DNA of 64,000 nt from Schlegelella_A sp038231215 (GCA_038231215.1 JBBRLS010000011.1:30032-94031), one strand, 5' to 3'. Numbered from the stretch's first letter, positions 42,505 through 51,834 are shown. The notes: generated from the letters alone by a model not told the origin. Numbers and translations are program-made.

Positions 42505-44186
42505 TCCCCGCCGCGGACGGAGATGCGGCCGTCGATCCCTACGACTACATCATCTGCGGCGCCGGCACGGCGGGCTGCCTGCTCGCCAACCGGCTGAGCG
42601 CAACGCGCGGCAAGCGCGTGCTGCTGATCGAGGCCGGCGGCAACGACGACTACATCTGGGTCCATATCCCGGTCGGCTATCTCTATTGCATCGGCAACCC
42701 GCGCACCGACTGGCTCTACGCCACCGAGCCGGCCGCCGGGTTGAACGGACGCAGCCTCCGTTACCCGCGCGGCAAGGTGCTGGGCGGCTGCAGCAGCATC
42801 AACGGCATGATCTACATGCGCGGCCAGTCGCGCGACTACGACGGCTGGGGCCAAGGCGACGGACACGGCGACAACCCGGGCTGGAGCTGGTCCGAATGCC
42901 TGCCGTACTTCCTCAAGCACGAGGATTTCTACAAGGGCGCCGACGCCTTTCACGCCGCGCCGGGCTTCGATCCGCGCGGCAAGCGCCAGGGCGGCGAGTG
43001 GCGCGTCGAGAAGCAGCGCCTGCGCTGGGACGTGCTCGACGCCTTTGCCGCCGCCGCCGTCCAGGCGGGCATCCCGGCGACCACCGACTTCAACCGCGGC
43101 GACAACGAAGGCGTCGGCTACTTCGACGTCAACCAGCGCGCCGGCATCCGCTGGAACGCGACCAAGGCGTTCCTGCGGCCCATCGAGCAGCGCGACAACC
43201 TGCAGGTCTGGACTGGCGCGCACATCGAGCGCATCGAGCTCGACGAGGCAGGTCGCGCCATTGGCGTGCGGGTGGCGCCGCTCGGCGGTGGCGAGGCCGT
43301 CGTCGCCGCGCTTGCGCCCGGGGGCGAGGTCGTGCTGGCGACCGGCTCGATCGGTACGCCGCAGATCCTGCAGCTTTCCGGCATCGGCCCGGCGCCGCTG
43401 CTGCAGGCGCACGGCATCGCGGTTCGTCACGCGCTCGCCGGCGTCGGCGAGAACCTGCAAGACCATTTGCAGATCCGCGCCGTCTACGGCGTCGAAGGCG
43501 TGCCGACGCTCAACACGCTCGCCAATTCGCTCTGGGGCAAGGCGCGCATCGCCTTGCACTACGCCTGGAAGCGAAGCGGGCCGATGAGCATGGCGCCATC
43601 GCAGCTCGGCGCCTTCACGCGCAGCCGACCGGAGCTCGCGCATCCGAACCTCGAGTACCACGTGCAGCCGCTCTCGCTCGATGCTTTCGGCGAGCCGCTG
43701 CATGGCTACGACGCGTTCACGGCAAGCGTCTGCAACCTCAATCCGACGAGCCGCGGCCACGTGCGCATCCGCTCGGCTGCGTCGAGCGAGGCGCCGCGCA
43801 TCGCGCCCGACTACCTTTCGACCGACGAGGATCGCCTCGTCGCCGCCGAGAGCCTGCGCGTGACGCGCCGCATTGCTGCCCAGCCGGCGCTGGCGCGCTA
43901 CAAGCCGCGCGAGCTCAAGCCCGGCCCGCAGTTCGAGAGCGACGCCGAGCTGGCGCAGCTTGCCGGCGACATCGGCACGACCATCTTCCATCCGGTCGGC
44001 ACGGCCAAGATGGGGCCGGCATCGGACCCGATGGCGGTCGTCGATGCGAGGCTTCGCGTGCACCGCGTGCCGGGGCTGCGCGTCGTCGACGCCAGCGTCA
44101 TGCCGACGATCACGAGCGGCAACACCAACGCGCCCACACTCATGATCGCCGAGCGCGCGGCCGAATGGATCCGCCTCGGCGAATGA
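42474..44186 (+). CDS. GMC-family FAD-dependent oxidoreductase (choline/alcohol dehydrogenase-like)
   Basis: About 570 residues. FAD-binding motif YDYIICGAGTAGCLLANRLS near the N-terminus; GMC signature PRGKVLGGCSSINGMIYMRG; second signature GSIGTPQILQLSGIGP; and the C-terminal active-site region FHPVGTAKMG ... TSGNTNAPTLMIAERAA. Substrates may be choline or aliphatic/aromatic alcohols. No ATG exists in frame before the FAD motif. A GTG at 42474, inside the preceding gene, was chosen; a CTG at 42501 overlapping the previous stop (CTGA) is the alternative. Confidence 0.88.
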   Translation: MPALGERHALIPAADGDAAVDPYDYIICGAGTAGCLLANRLSATRGKRVLLIEAGGNDDYIWVHIPVGYLYCIGNPRTDWLYATEPAAGLNGRSLRYPRGKVLGGCSSINGMIYMRGQSRDYDGWGQGDGHGDNPGWSWSECLPYFLKHEDFYKGADAFHAAPGFDPRGKRQGGEWRVEKQRLRWDVLDAFAAAAVQAGIPATTDFNRGDNEGVGYFDVNQRAGIRWNATKAFLRPIEQRDNLQVWTGAHIERIELDEAGRAIGVRVAPLGGGEAVVAALAPGGEVVLATGSIGTPQILQLSGIGPAPLLQAHGIAVRHALAGVGENLQDHLQIRAVYGVEGVPTLNTLANSLWGKARIALHYAWKRSGPMSMAPSQLGAFTRSRPELAHPNLEYHVQPLSLDAFGEPLHGYDAFTASVCNLNPTSRGHVRIRSAASSEAPRIAPDYLSTDEDRLVAAESLRVTRRIAAQPALARYKPRELKPGPQFESDAELAQLAGDIGTTIFHPVGTAKMGPASDPMAVVDARLRVHRVPGLRVVDASVMPTITSGNTNAPTLMIAERAAEWIRLGE

Positions 44187-44248
44187 GGATGAGCCCGGCT
44201 TTGGGCATACTGGGCCGCGCCACCGCATAGCCTGCAAGGAGTAGAACA

Positions 44249-44557
44249 ATGAAAGTGCATGCCGTAGCCCGGGTTCGACTCGATGCCGACGGGCGCGTCA
44301 CCGGCGTCGACTGGGGCCCGGTCAACACCGAGACCAACGAATGGCATACCGAGCCGACGATCGCCGACGTGTCGGAGGTCGTCGCGGCGCTGAATCGCGG
44401 CGAAGACGTGTTCGCTCTCTTTCAGGGGCCGCACGGCCTCGAGCCGGGCCGGCGTTTTCGTGTCGTGACCTACGACAACGGCTGGGAGACGGTCAACCTC
44501 GACGGCCCGCCGACGCACGAGCACGAGATCCACGACATGCTGCACGTCGAGGCCTGA
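44249..44557 (+). CDS. Unknown protein, 102 residues
   Basis: I do not recognise this small acidic protein. It begins MKVHAVARVRLDADGRVTGV, has VDWGPVNTETNEWHTEPTIA, and ends EHEIHDMLHVEA, rich in His/Glu/Asp. No signal peptide or membrane helix. A ribosome-binding site (aaggagtag) precedes the ATG at 44249. It is followed 19 bp later by the thioredoxin-like gene. Confidence 0.7.
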   Translation: MKVHAVARVRLDADGRVTGVDWGPVNTETNEWHTEPTIADVSEVVAALNRGEDVFALFQGPHGLEPGRRFRVVTYDNGWETVNLDGPPTHEHEIHDMLHVEA

Positions 44558-44576
44558 GCCAGCCTCGGGATTCGAC

Positions 44577-44939
44577 ATGGCCGAAGGCCGCCTGCTTGTC
44601 GCCTGCCTGTGTGCCGACTGGTGCGGCGCCTGCCGCGAATACCGGCCCACCTTCGACGCCCTCGCAGCGCAATTCGCGAGCGTCGCCGAGTTCGCCTGGA
44701 TCGACATCGAGGACGAGTCCGACGCGCTCGGCGACCCGGACATCGAGAACTTTCCGACCCTGCTCGTCGCCGATGCCGGAGCGCTGCGCTTTCTCGGTGC
44801 CGTGACGCCGCAGCCCGGCACGCTCGAGCGGCTCGTGCGAAGCGCCGTCGAAGGCGCCCTGCCCGCCGTCGTCGCTGACGATTCCGGACTCGCTGAACGG
44901 GTGCGCAGCCTGGTTCGCGCGCGCCGCGCCACGGCATAA
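44577..44939 (+). CDS. Thioredoxin-like protein
   Basis: A 120-residue cytoplasmic thioredoxin-fold protein. The active site is DWCGACREY (CxxC with GA between, unlike the GP of TrxA) and the cis-Pro loop is IENFPTLLV. The C-terminal 25 residues (DDSGLAERVRSLVRARR) extend the fold. A disulfide reductase role is inferred; its partner may be the small protein just upstream. Confidence 0.82.
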   Translation: MAEGRLLVACLCADWCGACREYRPTFDALAAQFASVAEFAWIDIEDESDALGDPDIENFPTLLVADAGALRFLGAVTPQPGTLERLVRSAVEGALPAVVADDSGLAERVRSLVRARRATA

Positions 44940-45025
44940 GCTTCCGACGAACGCATCGTTGGCCGGCCGACGGGCCGCCCTAAGATTCCCGGTTGACCTC
45001 GGCTCGGCCGCTCCGGAGTATCGCC

Positions 45026-46066
45026 ATGCGCCTTTCCCCTTCGTTGTTTTGTTCGTCCCGCCGCAGGGCGCTCGCGCGCTCGCTCGTTGCGCTTGTTTTC
45101 GGCGTCGCCGGTGCGGCACCGGCCATGGCCGCGACGACGCTTCTCAACGTCAGCTACGACGTGGCGCGCGAGCTCTACAAGGACATCAACCCTGCGTTCC
45201 AGAAGTCGTGGAAGCAGCAGACCGGCGAAGACGTCAAGATCGACCAGTCGCACGGCGGCTCGAGCAAGCAGGCGCGCGCCGTTCTCGACGGCCTCGAGGC
45301 CGACGTCGTGACCATGAACCAGGCGAGCGACATCGACGTGCTCGCGTCGCGCGGAAAGCTCATTCCCGAGGACTGGGCCAAGCGACTGCCGAACAATTCG
45401 GCGCCGACGACCTCGGTCACCGTGATCCTGGTGCGCAAGGGCAACCCCAAGGCGATCCAAGACTGGGCCGACCTGGCCAAGCCGGGCACCAGCGTCGTCA
45501 TCCCCAACCCGAAGATCACCGGCAATGGCCGCTACACCTACGTCGCTGCGTGGGGCTCGGTGTTGAAGGCGGGCGGCACGCCGGCCGACGCGAAGGCGCT
45601 GGTGCAGAAGATCTTCGCCAACGTGCCGGTGTTCGACGGCGGCGGGCGCGCCGCGACCACGACCTTCGCGCAGCGCGCGATCGGTGATGCGCTCTGCACC
45701 TTCGAGAGCGAGGTCAACCTGATCAAGGCCGAGTTCGGCGACAACTTCGAGGTCGTCTATCCCAAGTCGACGATCCTCGCCGAGAACCCCGCTGCGGTGA
45801 TCGACAAGGTCGTCGACAAGAAGGGCACGCGCAAGCAGGCCGAGGCCTATCTCAAGTTCCTGTGGAGCGACGAGGCGCAGGAGATCGCCGCCAAGCACCA
45901 GCTCCGGCCGCGCTCGGCGACGCTGCTGGCGAAGTACGCGAAGGACTTTCCAAAGGTCACGACCTTTACCGTCGACGACTACTTCGGCGGCTGGACGAAG
46001 GCGCAGAAGGAGCATTTCGACGACGGCGGGACCTTCGACCAGATCCTTTCCGCGGCCAGGAAGTAA
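45026..46066 (+). CDS. sbp: Sulfate/thiosulfate ABC transporter substrate-binding protein
   Basis: A 346-residue periplasmic receptor. A Sec signal (arginine-rich N-region, LVALVFGVAGAAPAMA) is cleaved near residue 35. LLNVSYDVARELYKDINPAF, QSHGGSSKQARAVLDGLEAD and NPKITGNGRYTYVAAWGSVL are Sbp/CysP hallmarks. A ribosome-binding site (ctccggagt) precedes ATG 45026. First gene of sbp-cysT-cysW-cysA, which imports sulfate for cysteine synthesis. The choice between Sbp and CysP as name is arbitrary. Confidence 0.93.
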   Translation: MRLSPSLFCSSRRRALARSLVALVFGVAGAAPAMAATTLLNVSYDVARELYKDINPAFQKSWKQQTGEDVKIDQSHGGSSKQARAVLDGLEADVVTMNQASDIDVLASRGKLIPEDWAKRLPNNSAPTTSVTVILVRKGNPKAIQDWADLAKPGTSVVIPNPKITGNGRYTYVAAWGSVLKAGGTPADAKALVQKIFANVPVFDGGGRAATTTFAQRAIGDALCTFESEVNLIKAEFGDNFEVVYPKSTILAENPAAVIDKVVDKKGTRKQAEAYLKFLWSDEAQEIAAKHQLRPRSATLLAKYAKDFPKVTTFTVDDYFGGWTKAQKEHFDDGGTFDQILSAARK

Positions 46067-46087
46067 GCGCCGGATCCGGAGGCAGCG

Positions 46088-46921
46088 ATGCTGTTCTCGC
46101 GCGTGCTCCTGCGCCGCCACACGGTGTTGCCGGGCTTCGACCTGGCGCTCGGCTTCACGCTGCTCTACTTGTCGTTCATCGTCCTGGTGCCGCTTTCGGC
46201 GGCGTTCCTCAAAACGGCGACCATGACCTGGCCGGCGTTCTGGAGCGCCGTCACCTCGGAGCGCGTCGTCGCTTCGTACCGTCTGACCTTCGGCGCGTCG
46301 TTTCTCGCTGCGATGGTCAACGCCTTGTTCGGCCTCGTCGTCTGCTGGGTGCTCGTGCGCTACGACTTTCCCGGGCGGCGCCTCGTCGATGCGCTCGTCG
46401 ACTTGCCGTTCGCCTTGCCCACCGCCGTCGCGGGCATCGCCTTGACCGCGCTCTACTCGGGCAACGGCTGGATCGGCCGCTGGCTGCCGTTCAAGGTCAG
46501 CTTCACGCCGGTCGGCGTCTGGGTCGCGCTCACCTTCATCGGCCTGCCATTCGTCGTGCGCACCTTGCAGCCGGTGCTCGAGGACCTGCAGAAAGAGATC
46601 GAGGAAGCGGCGGCGATCCTCGGCGCGACGCGACGGCAGACCTTCACGCGCGTCATCCTGCCGATCCTCACGCCGGCCCTCCTCACCGGCTTTGCGCTCG
46701 CCTTCGCGCGCGCGCTCGGCGAGTACGGCTCGGTCATCTTCATCGCCGGCAACCTGCCGCTCGTCTCAGAGATCACGCCGCTGCTCATCATCACCAAGCT
46801 CGAGCAATACGACACCACGGGCGCGACGGCGATCGCCGTCGTCATGCTCGTCGCCGCCTTCCTCATGCTGCTCGCGATCAACGGCCTGCAGGCGTGGACG
46901 CGGGCCAGGCAGGGCCGATGA
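46088..46921 (+). CDS. cysT: Sulfate ABC transporter permease CysT
   Basis: A 277-residue inner-membrane permease. MetI-like transmembrane domain with DLPFALPTAVAGIALTALYS and the EAA loop EEAAAILGATRRQTFTRVIL that contacts CysA. It pairs with CysW. It starts 21 bp after sbp and overlaps cysW by ATGA. Confidence 0.95.
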   Translation: MLFSRVLLRRHTVLPGFDLALGFTLLYLSFIVLVPLSAAFLKTATMTWPAFWSAVTSERVVASYRLTFGASFLAAMVNALFGLVVCWVLVRYDFPGRRLVDALVDLPFALPTAVAGIALTALYSGNGWIGRWLPFKVSFTPVGVWVALTFIGLPFVVRTLQPVLEDLQKEIEEAAAILGATRRQTFTRVILPILTPALLTGFALAFARALGEYGSVIFIAGNLPLVSEITPLLIITKLEQYDTTGATAIAVVMLVAAFLMLLAINGLQAWTRARQGR

Positions 46922-47787
46922 CGAGCGCCGCGACGAGCGCCGGCCAGTCGCCGCGCCGCGTCTCCGACGCGACCACCGAGCCGGCGTGGGTGCGGCGGCT
47001 GCTCATCGGCATTGCGCTCGTCTTCCTCACGCTCTTTCTGTTCGTGCCGCTGGCCGCCGTGTTCGTCGAGGCGCTGAAGAAAGGCCTCGACGTCTATTGG
47101 GCGGCGATCACCGAGCCGGATGCGCTTTCGGCGATCCGCCTCACGCTCGTCGCCGCCGGCATCGCCGTGCCGCTCAACCTCGTCTTCGGCATCGCCGCGG
47201 CGTGGGCGATCGCCAAGTTCGACTTTCGCGGCAAGAACGTGTTGCTCACCCTCATCGACCTGCCGTTCTCGGTGAGCCCGGTCATCGCCGGCCTGATCTA
47301 CGTGCTCGTGTTCGGCCTGCAGGGCTGGTTCGGCGAATGGCTGCGCGACCACGACCTGAAGGTGATCTTCGCGCTGCCCGGCATCGTTCTGGCGACGGTC
47401 TTCATCACCTTTCCGTTCGTCGCCCGCGAGCTGATCCCGCTCATGCAGGCGCAGGGCACCGAGCAGGAAGAAGCGGCGCGCGTGCTCGGCGCCGGCGGCT
47501 GGCAGATCTTTCGCCGCATCACCCTGCCGAACGTGAAATGGGCGCTGCTCTACGGCGTCATCCTCTGCAACGCCCGGGCGATGGGCGAGTTCGGCGCGGT
47601 CAGCGTCGTCTCGGGCCACATCCGCGGCCAGACCAACACCATGCCGCTGCACATCGAGATCCTCTACAACGAATACCAGTTCGCGTCGGCCTTTGCCGTT
47701 GCTTCGCTGCTCGCCGGGCTGGCCCTGGTAACGCTGGTGCTGAAGTACCTCGTCGAGCGGCGCGTGAAGGCACTGGCGCGCACATGA
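46918..47787 (+). CDS. cysW: Sulfate ABC transporter permease CysW
   Basis: A 289-residue permease partner of CysT. DLPFSVSPVIAGLIYVLVFG and the EAA loop QEEAARVLGAGGWQIFRRIT are characteristic, as is AMGEFGAVSVVSGHIRGQTN. The hydrophilic N-terminus (about 25 residues) is longer than usual. An inverted repeat element lies between its stop and cysA. Confidence 0.95.
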   Translation: MTSAATSAGQSPRRVSDATTEPAWVRRLLIGIALVFLTLFLFVPLAAVFVEALKKGLDVYWAAITEPDALSAIRLTLVAAGIAVPLNLVFGIAAAWAIAKFDFRGKNVLLTLIDLPFSVSPVIAGLIYVLVFGLQGWFGEWLRDHDLKVIFALPGIVLATVFITFPFVARELIPLMQAQGTEQEEAARVLGAGGWQIFRRITLPNVKWALLYGVILCNARAMGEFGAVSVVSGHIRGQTNTMPLHIEILYNEYQFASAFAVASLLAGLALVTLVLKYLVERRVKALART

Positions 47788-47793
47788 CCCACT

Positions 47794-47860
47794 GTCATCC
47801 TGAGCGAAGCGAAGGATCTCCGTGTGTGGCGATGAGAACCTTCGCTTCGCTCAGGACGAC
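47794..47860. repeat. Inverted-repeat (REP/MITE-like) element between cysW and cysA
   Basis: Left arm 47794-47815 (gtcatcctgagcgaagcg then aagg) and right arm 47839-47860 are inverted copies matching at 21 of 22 positions around a 23-nt spacer. The arm sequence with GAGCGAAGCGAAGG is a dispersed palindromic repeat that I know from many bacterial genomes (memory, not searched). It lies inside an operon, 15 bp before the cysA ATG, and could form a hairpin in the mRNA. Confidence 0.75.
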
Positions 47861-47875
47861 AACAAGGCGCACTGC

Positions 47876-48922
47876 ATGAGTATCGAAGTCCGCCATCTCA
47901 ACAAGCGCTTCGGCGCGACCGTCGTCTGCGACGACCTGAACCTCGACATTCCCGCCGGTGAGCTGGTGGCGTTGCTCGGTCCTTCGGGCTCGGGCAAGAC
48001 GACGTTGCTGCGCATCATCGCCGGTCTCGAAGTGCCCGACTCGGGCAGCGTTCTTTTCCACGGCGAAGACGCGACCAGTGCCGACGTGCGCGAGCGCAAG
48101 GTCGGCTTCGTCTTCCAGCACTACGCCTTGTTCGGCCACATGACGATCTTCGAGAACGTCGCCTTCGGCCTGCGCGTGCGGCCGCGCGCCGTGCGGCCGA
48201 GCGAGGAGACGATTCGCGCCAAGGTGAACGATCTGCTGAAGCTGGTCCAGCTCGACTGGATCGCCGATCGCTTTCCGCATCAGCTCTCCGGCGGGCAACG
48301 CCAGCGCATCGCCCTGGCCCGCGCCCTCGCGGTAGAGCCCAAGGTGCTGCTGCTCGACGAGCCCTTCGGCGCCCTCGACGCCAAGGTGCGCAAGGAGTTG
48401 CGCCGCTGGCTGCGCCGCCTGCACGACGAGATGCACGTGACGAGCGTCTTCGTCACGCACGACCAGGAAGAGGCGATGGAGGTCGCCGACCGCATCGTCG
48501 TCATGAACCACGGCCGGATCGAGCAGGACGGGCCGCCCGACGAGGTCTACGACCATCCGGCGACGCCTTTCGTGCTGCAGTTTCTCGGCGACGTGAACCT
48601 GTTCCATGGCCGGCTCGGCCAGGTGCCGGGCAAGGACGGCGAGCTGACGTTCGTGCGACCGCACGAGCTCGATATCGTCGCCTCCTCGCAGGCCGGTTCG
48701 ATCGAAGCGACGCTGGTGCAGGCGCTGACCGTCGGACCGAACACGCGCCTCGAGTTCCGGCGTGCCGATGATCAGGCCTTCGTCGACGTCGAGATGCCGC
48801 GTACAGAGTGGCTGGCGCTGCGCGACCGCCTCGGGCTGGTGACCGGCTCGAAGGTGCATCTGCTGCCGCGAAAGCTGACACGCTTCGCCGCCGAGGACTT
48901 CGATCCCGCGGCGATGATCTAG
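47876..48922 (+). CDS. cysA: Sulfate ABC transporter ATP-binding protein CysA
   Basis: A 348-residue ATPase powering CysTW. Walker A GPSGSGKTT, Q-loop VFQHYALF, signature LSGGQRQRIALARAL, Walker B VLLLDEPFGALD, H-loop VFVTHDQEEAM. The C-terminal TOBE-like regulatory domain (FVRPHELDIVASS) is as in CysA. It is separated from cysW by a 67-bp inverted-repeat element, so its translation may be set independently. Confidence 0.95.
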   Translation: MSIEVRHLNKRFGATVVCDDLNLDIPAGELVALLGPSGSGKTTLLRIIAGLEVPDSGSVLFHGEDATSADVRERKVGFVFQHYALFGHMTIFENVAFGLRVRPRAVRPSEETIRAKVNDLLKLVQLDWIADRFPHQLSGGQRQRIALARALAVEPKVLLLDEPFGALDAKVRKELRRWLRRLHDEMHVTSVFVTHDQEEAMEVADRIVVMNHGRIEQDGPPDEVYDHPATPFVLQFLGDVNLFHGRLGQVPGKDGELTFVRPHELDIVASSQAGSIEATLVQALTVGPNTRLEFRRADDQAFVDVEMPRTEWLALRDRLGLVTGSKVHLLPRKLTRFAAEDFDPAAMI

Positions 48923-48968
48923 GCGTGGTCCAGGCGCGCGCGACCCGGGACGGGCCGGGCGGTTCGCG

Positions 48969-49499
48969 TCAGGAAAGCAGGTGCTTCCTCGCGCGATGCA
49001 CGCGCACGAACAGGTTCTCCTCGCTGATGCCGAGCTCCTTGCACACCGACTCGGTCGAGCGCTCGTCGATCACGCGCAGGCGGATGGCGTCGCGCAGGCC
49101 GCTCGGCATGGCTTCGATGCGGGCCAGGGTCTGGCCGAGCAACTCGCGCTGCTCTGCGACCTCTTCGGGCCCGGGCCGCGGGCAGGCGACACGCAGCGCC
49201 GCGCTGCCTGGCATGTCGTCATCGTCGTCGTCGAGCGACTCGTGCGCCCGCGTGCGCCGCATCTCGTCGACGATCTTGTTCTTGAGCACGGCCGTCAGCC
49301 ACGAACGGAGTGCGGCGCGGCCGGCGAACGAGGCGCGCCCCGAGAGCACCGCCTCGAAGACGTCGTGGACGGCGTCTTCGGCGAGCATCGGGTCGCGCAG
49401 CCGCCGCATCGCAAAGCGGACGAGGTAGGCGCGGTGGGCAAGGACCTCGGCGATCGAGGCATGTGCGTCGTGCATGGCGGCGGGGCGGTTCGTTTCCAT
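48969..49499 (-). CDS. ECF-type RNA polymerase sigma factor
   Basis: A 176-residue sigma-70 family factor. Region 2 has RRLRDPMLAEDAVHDVFEAV and LRSWLTAVLKNKIVDEMRRT; region 4 has AIRLRVIDERSTESVCKELG and ENLFVRVHRARKHL. It contains an acidic linker (SLDDDDDDMPG). The ATG at 49499 was chosen; upstream starts add non-conserved residues. No anti-sigma gene is adjacent; the divergent two-component system starts 100 bp away. It may be one of the ECF factors that regulate from a distance. Confidence 0.85.
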   Translation of the reverse strand: METNRPAAMHDAHASIAEVLAHRAYLVRFAMRRLRDPMLAEDAVHDVFEAVLSGRASFAGRAALRSWLTAVLKNKIVDEMRRTRAHESLDDDDDDMPGSAALRVACPRPGPEEVAEQRELLGQTLARIEAMPSGLRDAIRLRVIDERSTESVCKELGISEENLFVRVHRARKHLLS

Positions 49500-49598
49500 G
49501 CCGCTACTCTGTCCACCGCGTGTCGCGCCCGTATCGCGAAACATCACGGGAACATCACATCGCTGTAAGAGCTGGCCTTGCCAGCGAGACAATCAGCC

Positions 49599-50312
49599 AT
49601 GCCCCCCGCTTCGATCCTCGTCGCCGAAGACCAGACCGACATCCGCGAGCTGCTCGTCATGAACCTGCGCGGCGCCGGCTACGTGGTCGACGCGGTCGCC
49701 GATGGTCGAGCCGCGCTGGCCAGCCAGAACGAGCATGCCAGCGACCTGCTCGTGCTCGACCTCATGATGCCGGGGCTCGACGGCCTCGAGGTCTGCAAGG
49801 CACTCCGGGCGCGCGGGCGCAGCACGCCGATTCTCATGCTGACCGCCAAGTCGACCGAGCTCGACCGCGTGCTCGGCCTCGAGCTCGGCGCCGACGACTA
49901 CCTGACCAAGCCGTTCTCGCTGGCCGAGCTGTTGGCTCGCGTGAAGGCGCTGCTGCGCCGCGCCGACCTGCTGCGCGCGGCGCAGGCGCATCCGGGCGGC
50001 GAAGCGCGCGCCGTGCGCAATGGCGATCTCGAAATCCAGCCGGCCAAGCGGCAGGTGCGCTTTCGCGGCGCGGCGATCGACTTCACCGCGCTCGAGTTCG
50101 ACCTGCTTCTGCACTTCGCCTCGCACCCCGGCCACGTTTTCTCGCGCGCCCAGTTGCTCGATTCCGTCTGGGGCTACACCCACGACGGCTACGAGCACAC
50201 GGTGACGACGCACATCAACCGCCTGCGCAACAAGCTCGAGGCCGACCCGATGCGGCCGCAGATGATCCTCACCGTGCGCGGCGCCGGCTACAAGATGCGC
50301 GACAGCCCGTGA
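49599..50312 (+). CDS. OmpR-family response regulator
   Basis: A 237-residue two-component regulator. The receiver has acidic residues in VAEDQTD, phospho-acceptor Asp54 (LLVLDLMMPG), Thr in MLTAKS, and Lys104 (TKPF). The winged-helix effector domain includes FTALEFDLLLHFASHPGHVF and THINRLRNKLE. The histidine kinase gene follows 7 bp after the stop, so they are a cognate pair. Confidence 0.93.
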   Translation: MPPASILVAEDQTDIRELLVMNLRGAGYVVDAVADGRAALASQNEHASDLLVLDLMMPGLDGLEVCKALRARGRSTPILMLTAKSTELDRVLGLELGADDYLTKPFSLAELLARVKALLRRADLLRAAQAHPGGEARAVRNGDLEIQPAKRQVRFRGAAIDFTALEFDLLLHFASHPGHVFSRAQLLDSVWGYTHDGYEHTVTTHINRLRNKLEADPMRPQMILTVRGAGYKMRDSP

Positions 50313-50319
50313 GAGGTCG

Positions 50320-51834
50320 ATGAGCGTCCGCCTCAAGCTCGCGCTGACGATCTTCGCCACGGGCCTCATCACCGCGCTGCTCGTCGTCGCCACCGTCGTC
50401 TATTCGTTCCAGCGCTTCGAGAACGAGACCGCGTACCGGCGCGGCATGGGCTTTCTCGGCCGCGTCGTCGCCATGTACGACAACATCTTCGACATGCACG
50501 AGCTGAGTCCCGAGGAGTTCCAGCGCTGGCTGCGCGGCCTCGTCCTCTACGAGCCCGACACCGAGCTCTACCTGCTCGATGCCGACGGGCTGGTTCTCGC
50601 GAAGACGGGCCCGGCGAAGCTCAAGCCCGGCGTGCACGTAGCGCTCGGACCGGTGCGCGAGTCGATCGAGCGCATGGACACCTCCTACGTGATGGGCGAC
50701 GACCCCGAGCGCATGGATGCGGGTGCGGTGATCGTCGCCAAGCCCGTGCAGCGCGCCATCGCGCAGCGCGGCACGGCGAACGCCGGCTACCTCTACCTCG
50801 TGCTGCACACGCAGCAGTTGCCCGAAGGCCGCTGGGACGTGCTGCGCAGCAGCTTCGCGCGGCCGGTGATGGGCCTCGTCATCGCCGTCGTCGGTTTCAC
50901 GACCCTGCTCGCCCTGCTCATCATCTCGGCGGTGACCAAGCCGCTGATGACCTTGACGCAGGCGGTGGCGACGCTCTCGCAGCGCGGCCTCGCCGAAGGC
51001 CTCACGGTGGCGTCGACCAGTCCCCTGCCGAAGTCGACCAAAGACGAGTTCGGCCAGCTCACCAGCGCGTTCGAGATGCTGCTCGACGTCTGTCGACGGC
51101 AGTGGAACGCCTTGCGCCGCACCGATCACTTCCGCCGCGAGGGCGTCAGCAATCTCTCGCATGACCTGCGCTCGCCGCTCACCGCCACCGTCGCCTGCCT
51201 GGAAACGCTCGACGGCCGCTGGGCCGGCGCCGCCGAGCGCGCCGACGATCGCCGCCTCGTCGAGATCGCATTGCGCAACACGCGCAACGCGGCGCGCATG
51301 GTGCAGTCGCTCGGCGACCTGGCCAAGCTCGACGAGCCCGAGTTCGGCTTGCGCAGCGAGGCGGTCGACGCCGGCGAGCTGCTCGATGACATCGCGCTGC
51401 GTTTCGCCGAGCGCGCGGCGAGCCAGGGTGTGACGCTGGTATCGGCGCCTGAGCCGCAAGAAGGCGACGCGCTGCCGCACGCACGGGTCGACGTCGAGCT
51501 GTTCGAGCGGGCGATCGCCAACCTCGTCGACAACGCGCTCAAGTTCTGCCCGCGCGGCAGCACCGTGACGCTCTCGGCGCGGCGCCGCGAAGGCCGAATC
51601 GAAGTGAGCGTGGCCGACGACGGGCCAGGCATCCCGGCCGCCGATCTGCCGCAGCTCTTCGACCGCTTCTACCAGAGCCGCCAGACCGTCGCGCCCGCGA
51701 CCGGCGACGGCGGCCGCGGCCTGGGCCTGGCCATCGTCAAGCGCATCGCCGAACTGCACGGCGGCGACGTGTCTGTCGAGAGCACGCTCGGTCGGGGCAC
51801 GTGTGTCACGACGCATTGGCCGCTCGCGGCCTGA
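50320..51834 (+). CDS. Sensor histidine kinase
   Basis: A 504-residue inner-membrane kinase. TM1 (LALTIFATGLITALLVVATV) and TM2 (GLVIAVVGFTTLLALLIIS, about 188-206) flank a 150-residue periplasmic sensor. HAMP follows, then the H-box NLSHDLRSPLTATVACLE with His281, N-box NLVDNALKF, G1 DDGPGIP and G2 GRGLGLAIVKR. It pairs with the OmpR regulator just upstream. The signal is unknown; the sensor has no Cys pair or clear PAS fold. Confidence 0.93.
   Translation: MSVRLKLALTIFATGLITALLVVATVVYSFQRFENETAYRRGMGFLGRVVAMYDNIFDMHELSPEEFQRWLRGLVLYEPDTELYLLDADGLVLAKTGPAKLKPGVHVALGPVRESIERMDTSYVMGDDPERMDAGAVIVAKPVQRAIAQRGTANAGYLYLVLHTQQLPEGRWDVLRSSFARPVMGLVIAVVGFTTLLALLIISAVTKPLMTLTQAVATLSQRGLAEGLTVASTSPLPKSTKDEFGQLTSAFEMLLDVCRRQWNALRRTDHFRREGVSNLSHDLRSPLTATVACLETLDGRWAGAAERADDRRLVEIALRNTRNAARMVQSLGDLAKLDEPEFGLRSEAVDAGELLDDIALRFAERAASQGVTLVSAPEPQEGDALPHARVDVELFERAIANLVDNALKFCPRGSTVTLSARRREGRIEVSVADDGPGIPAADLPQLFDRFYQSRQTVAPATGDGGRGLGLAIVKRIAELHGGDVSVESTLGRGTCVTTHWPLAA

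Noticed and set aside
44273..44290. GGTTCGACTC resembling a tRNA T-arm
   Set aside because: It lies inside the coding sequence of the gene at 44249 and no acceptor or anticodon arms are around it.
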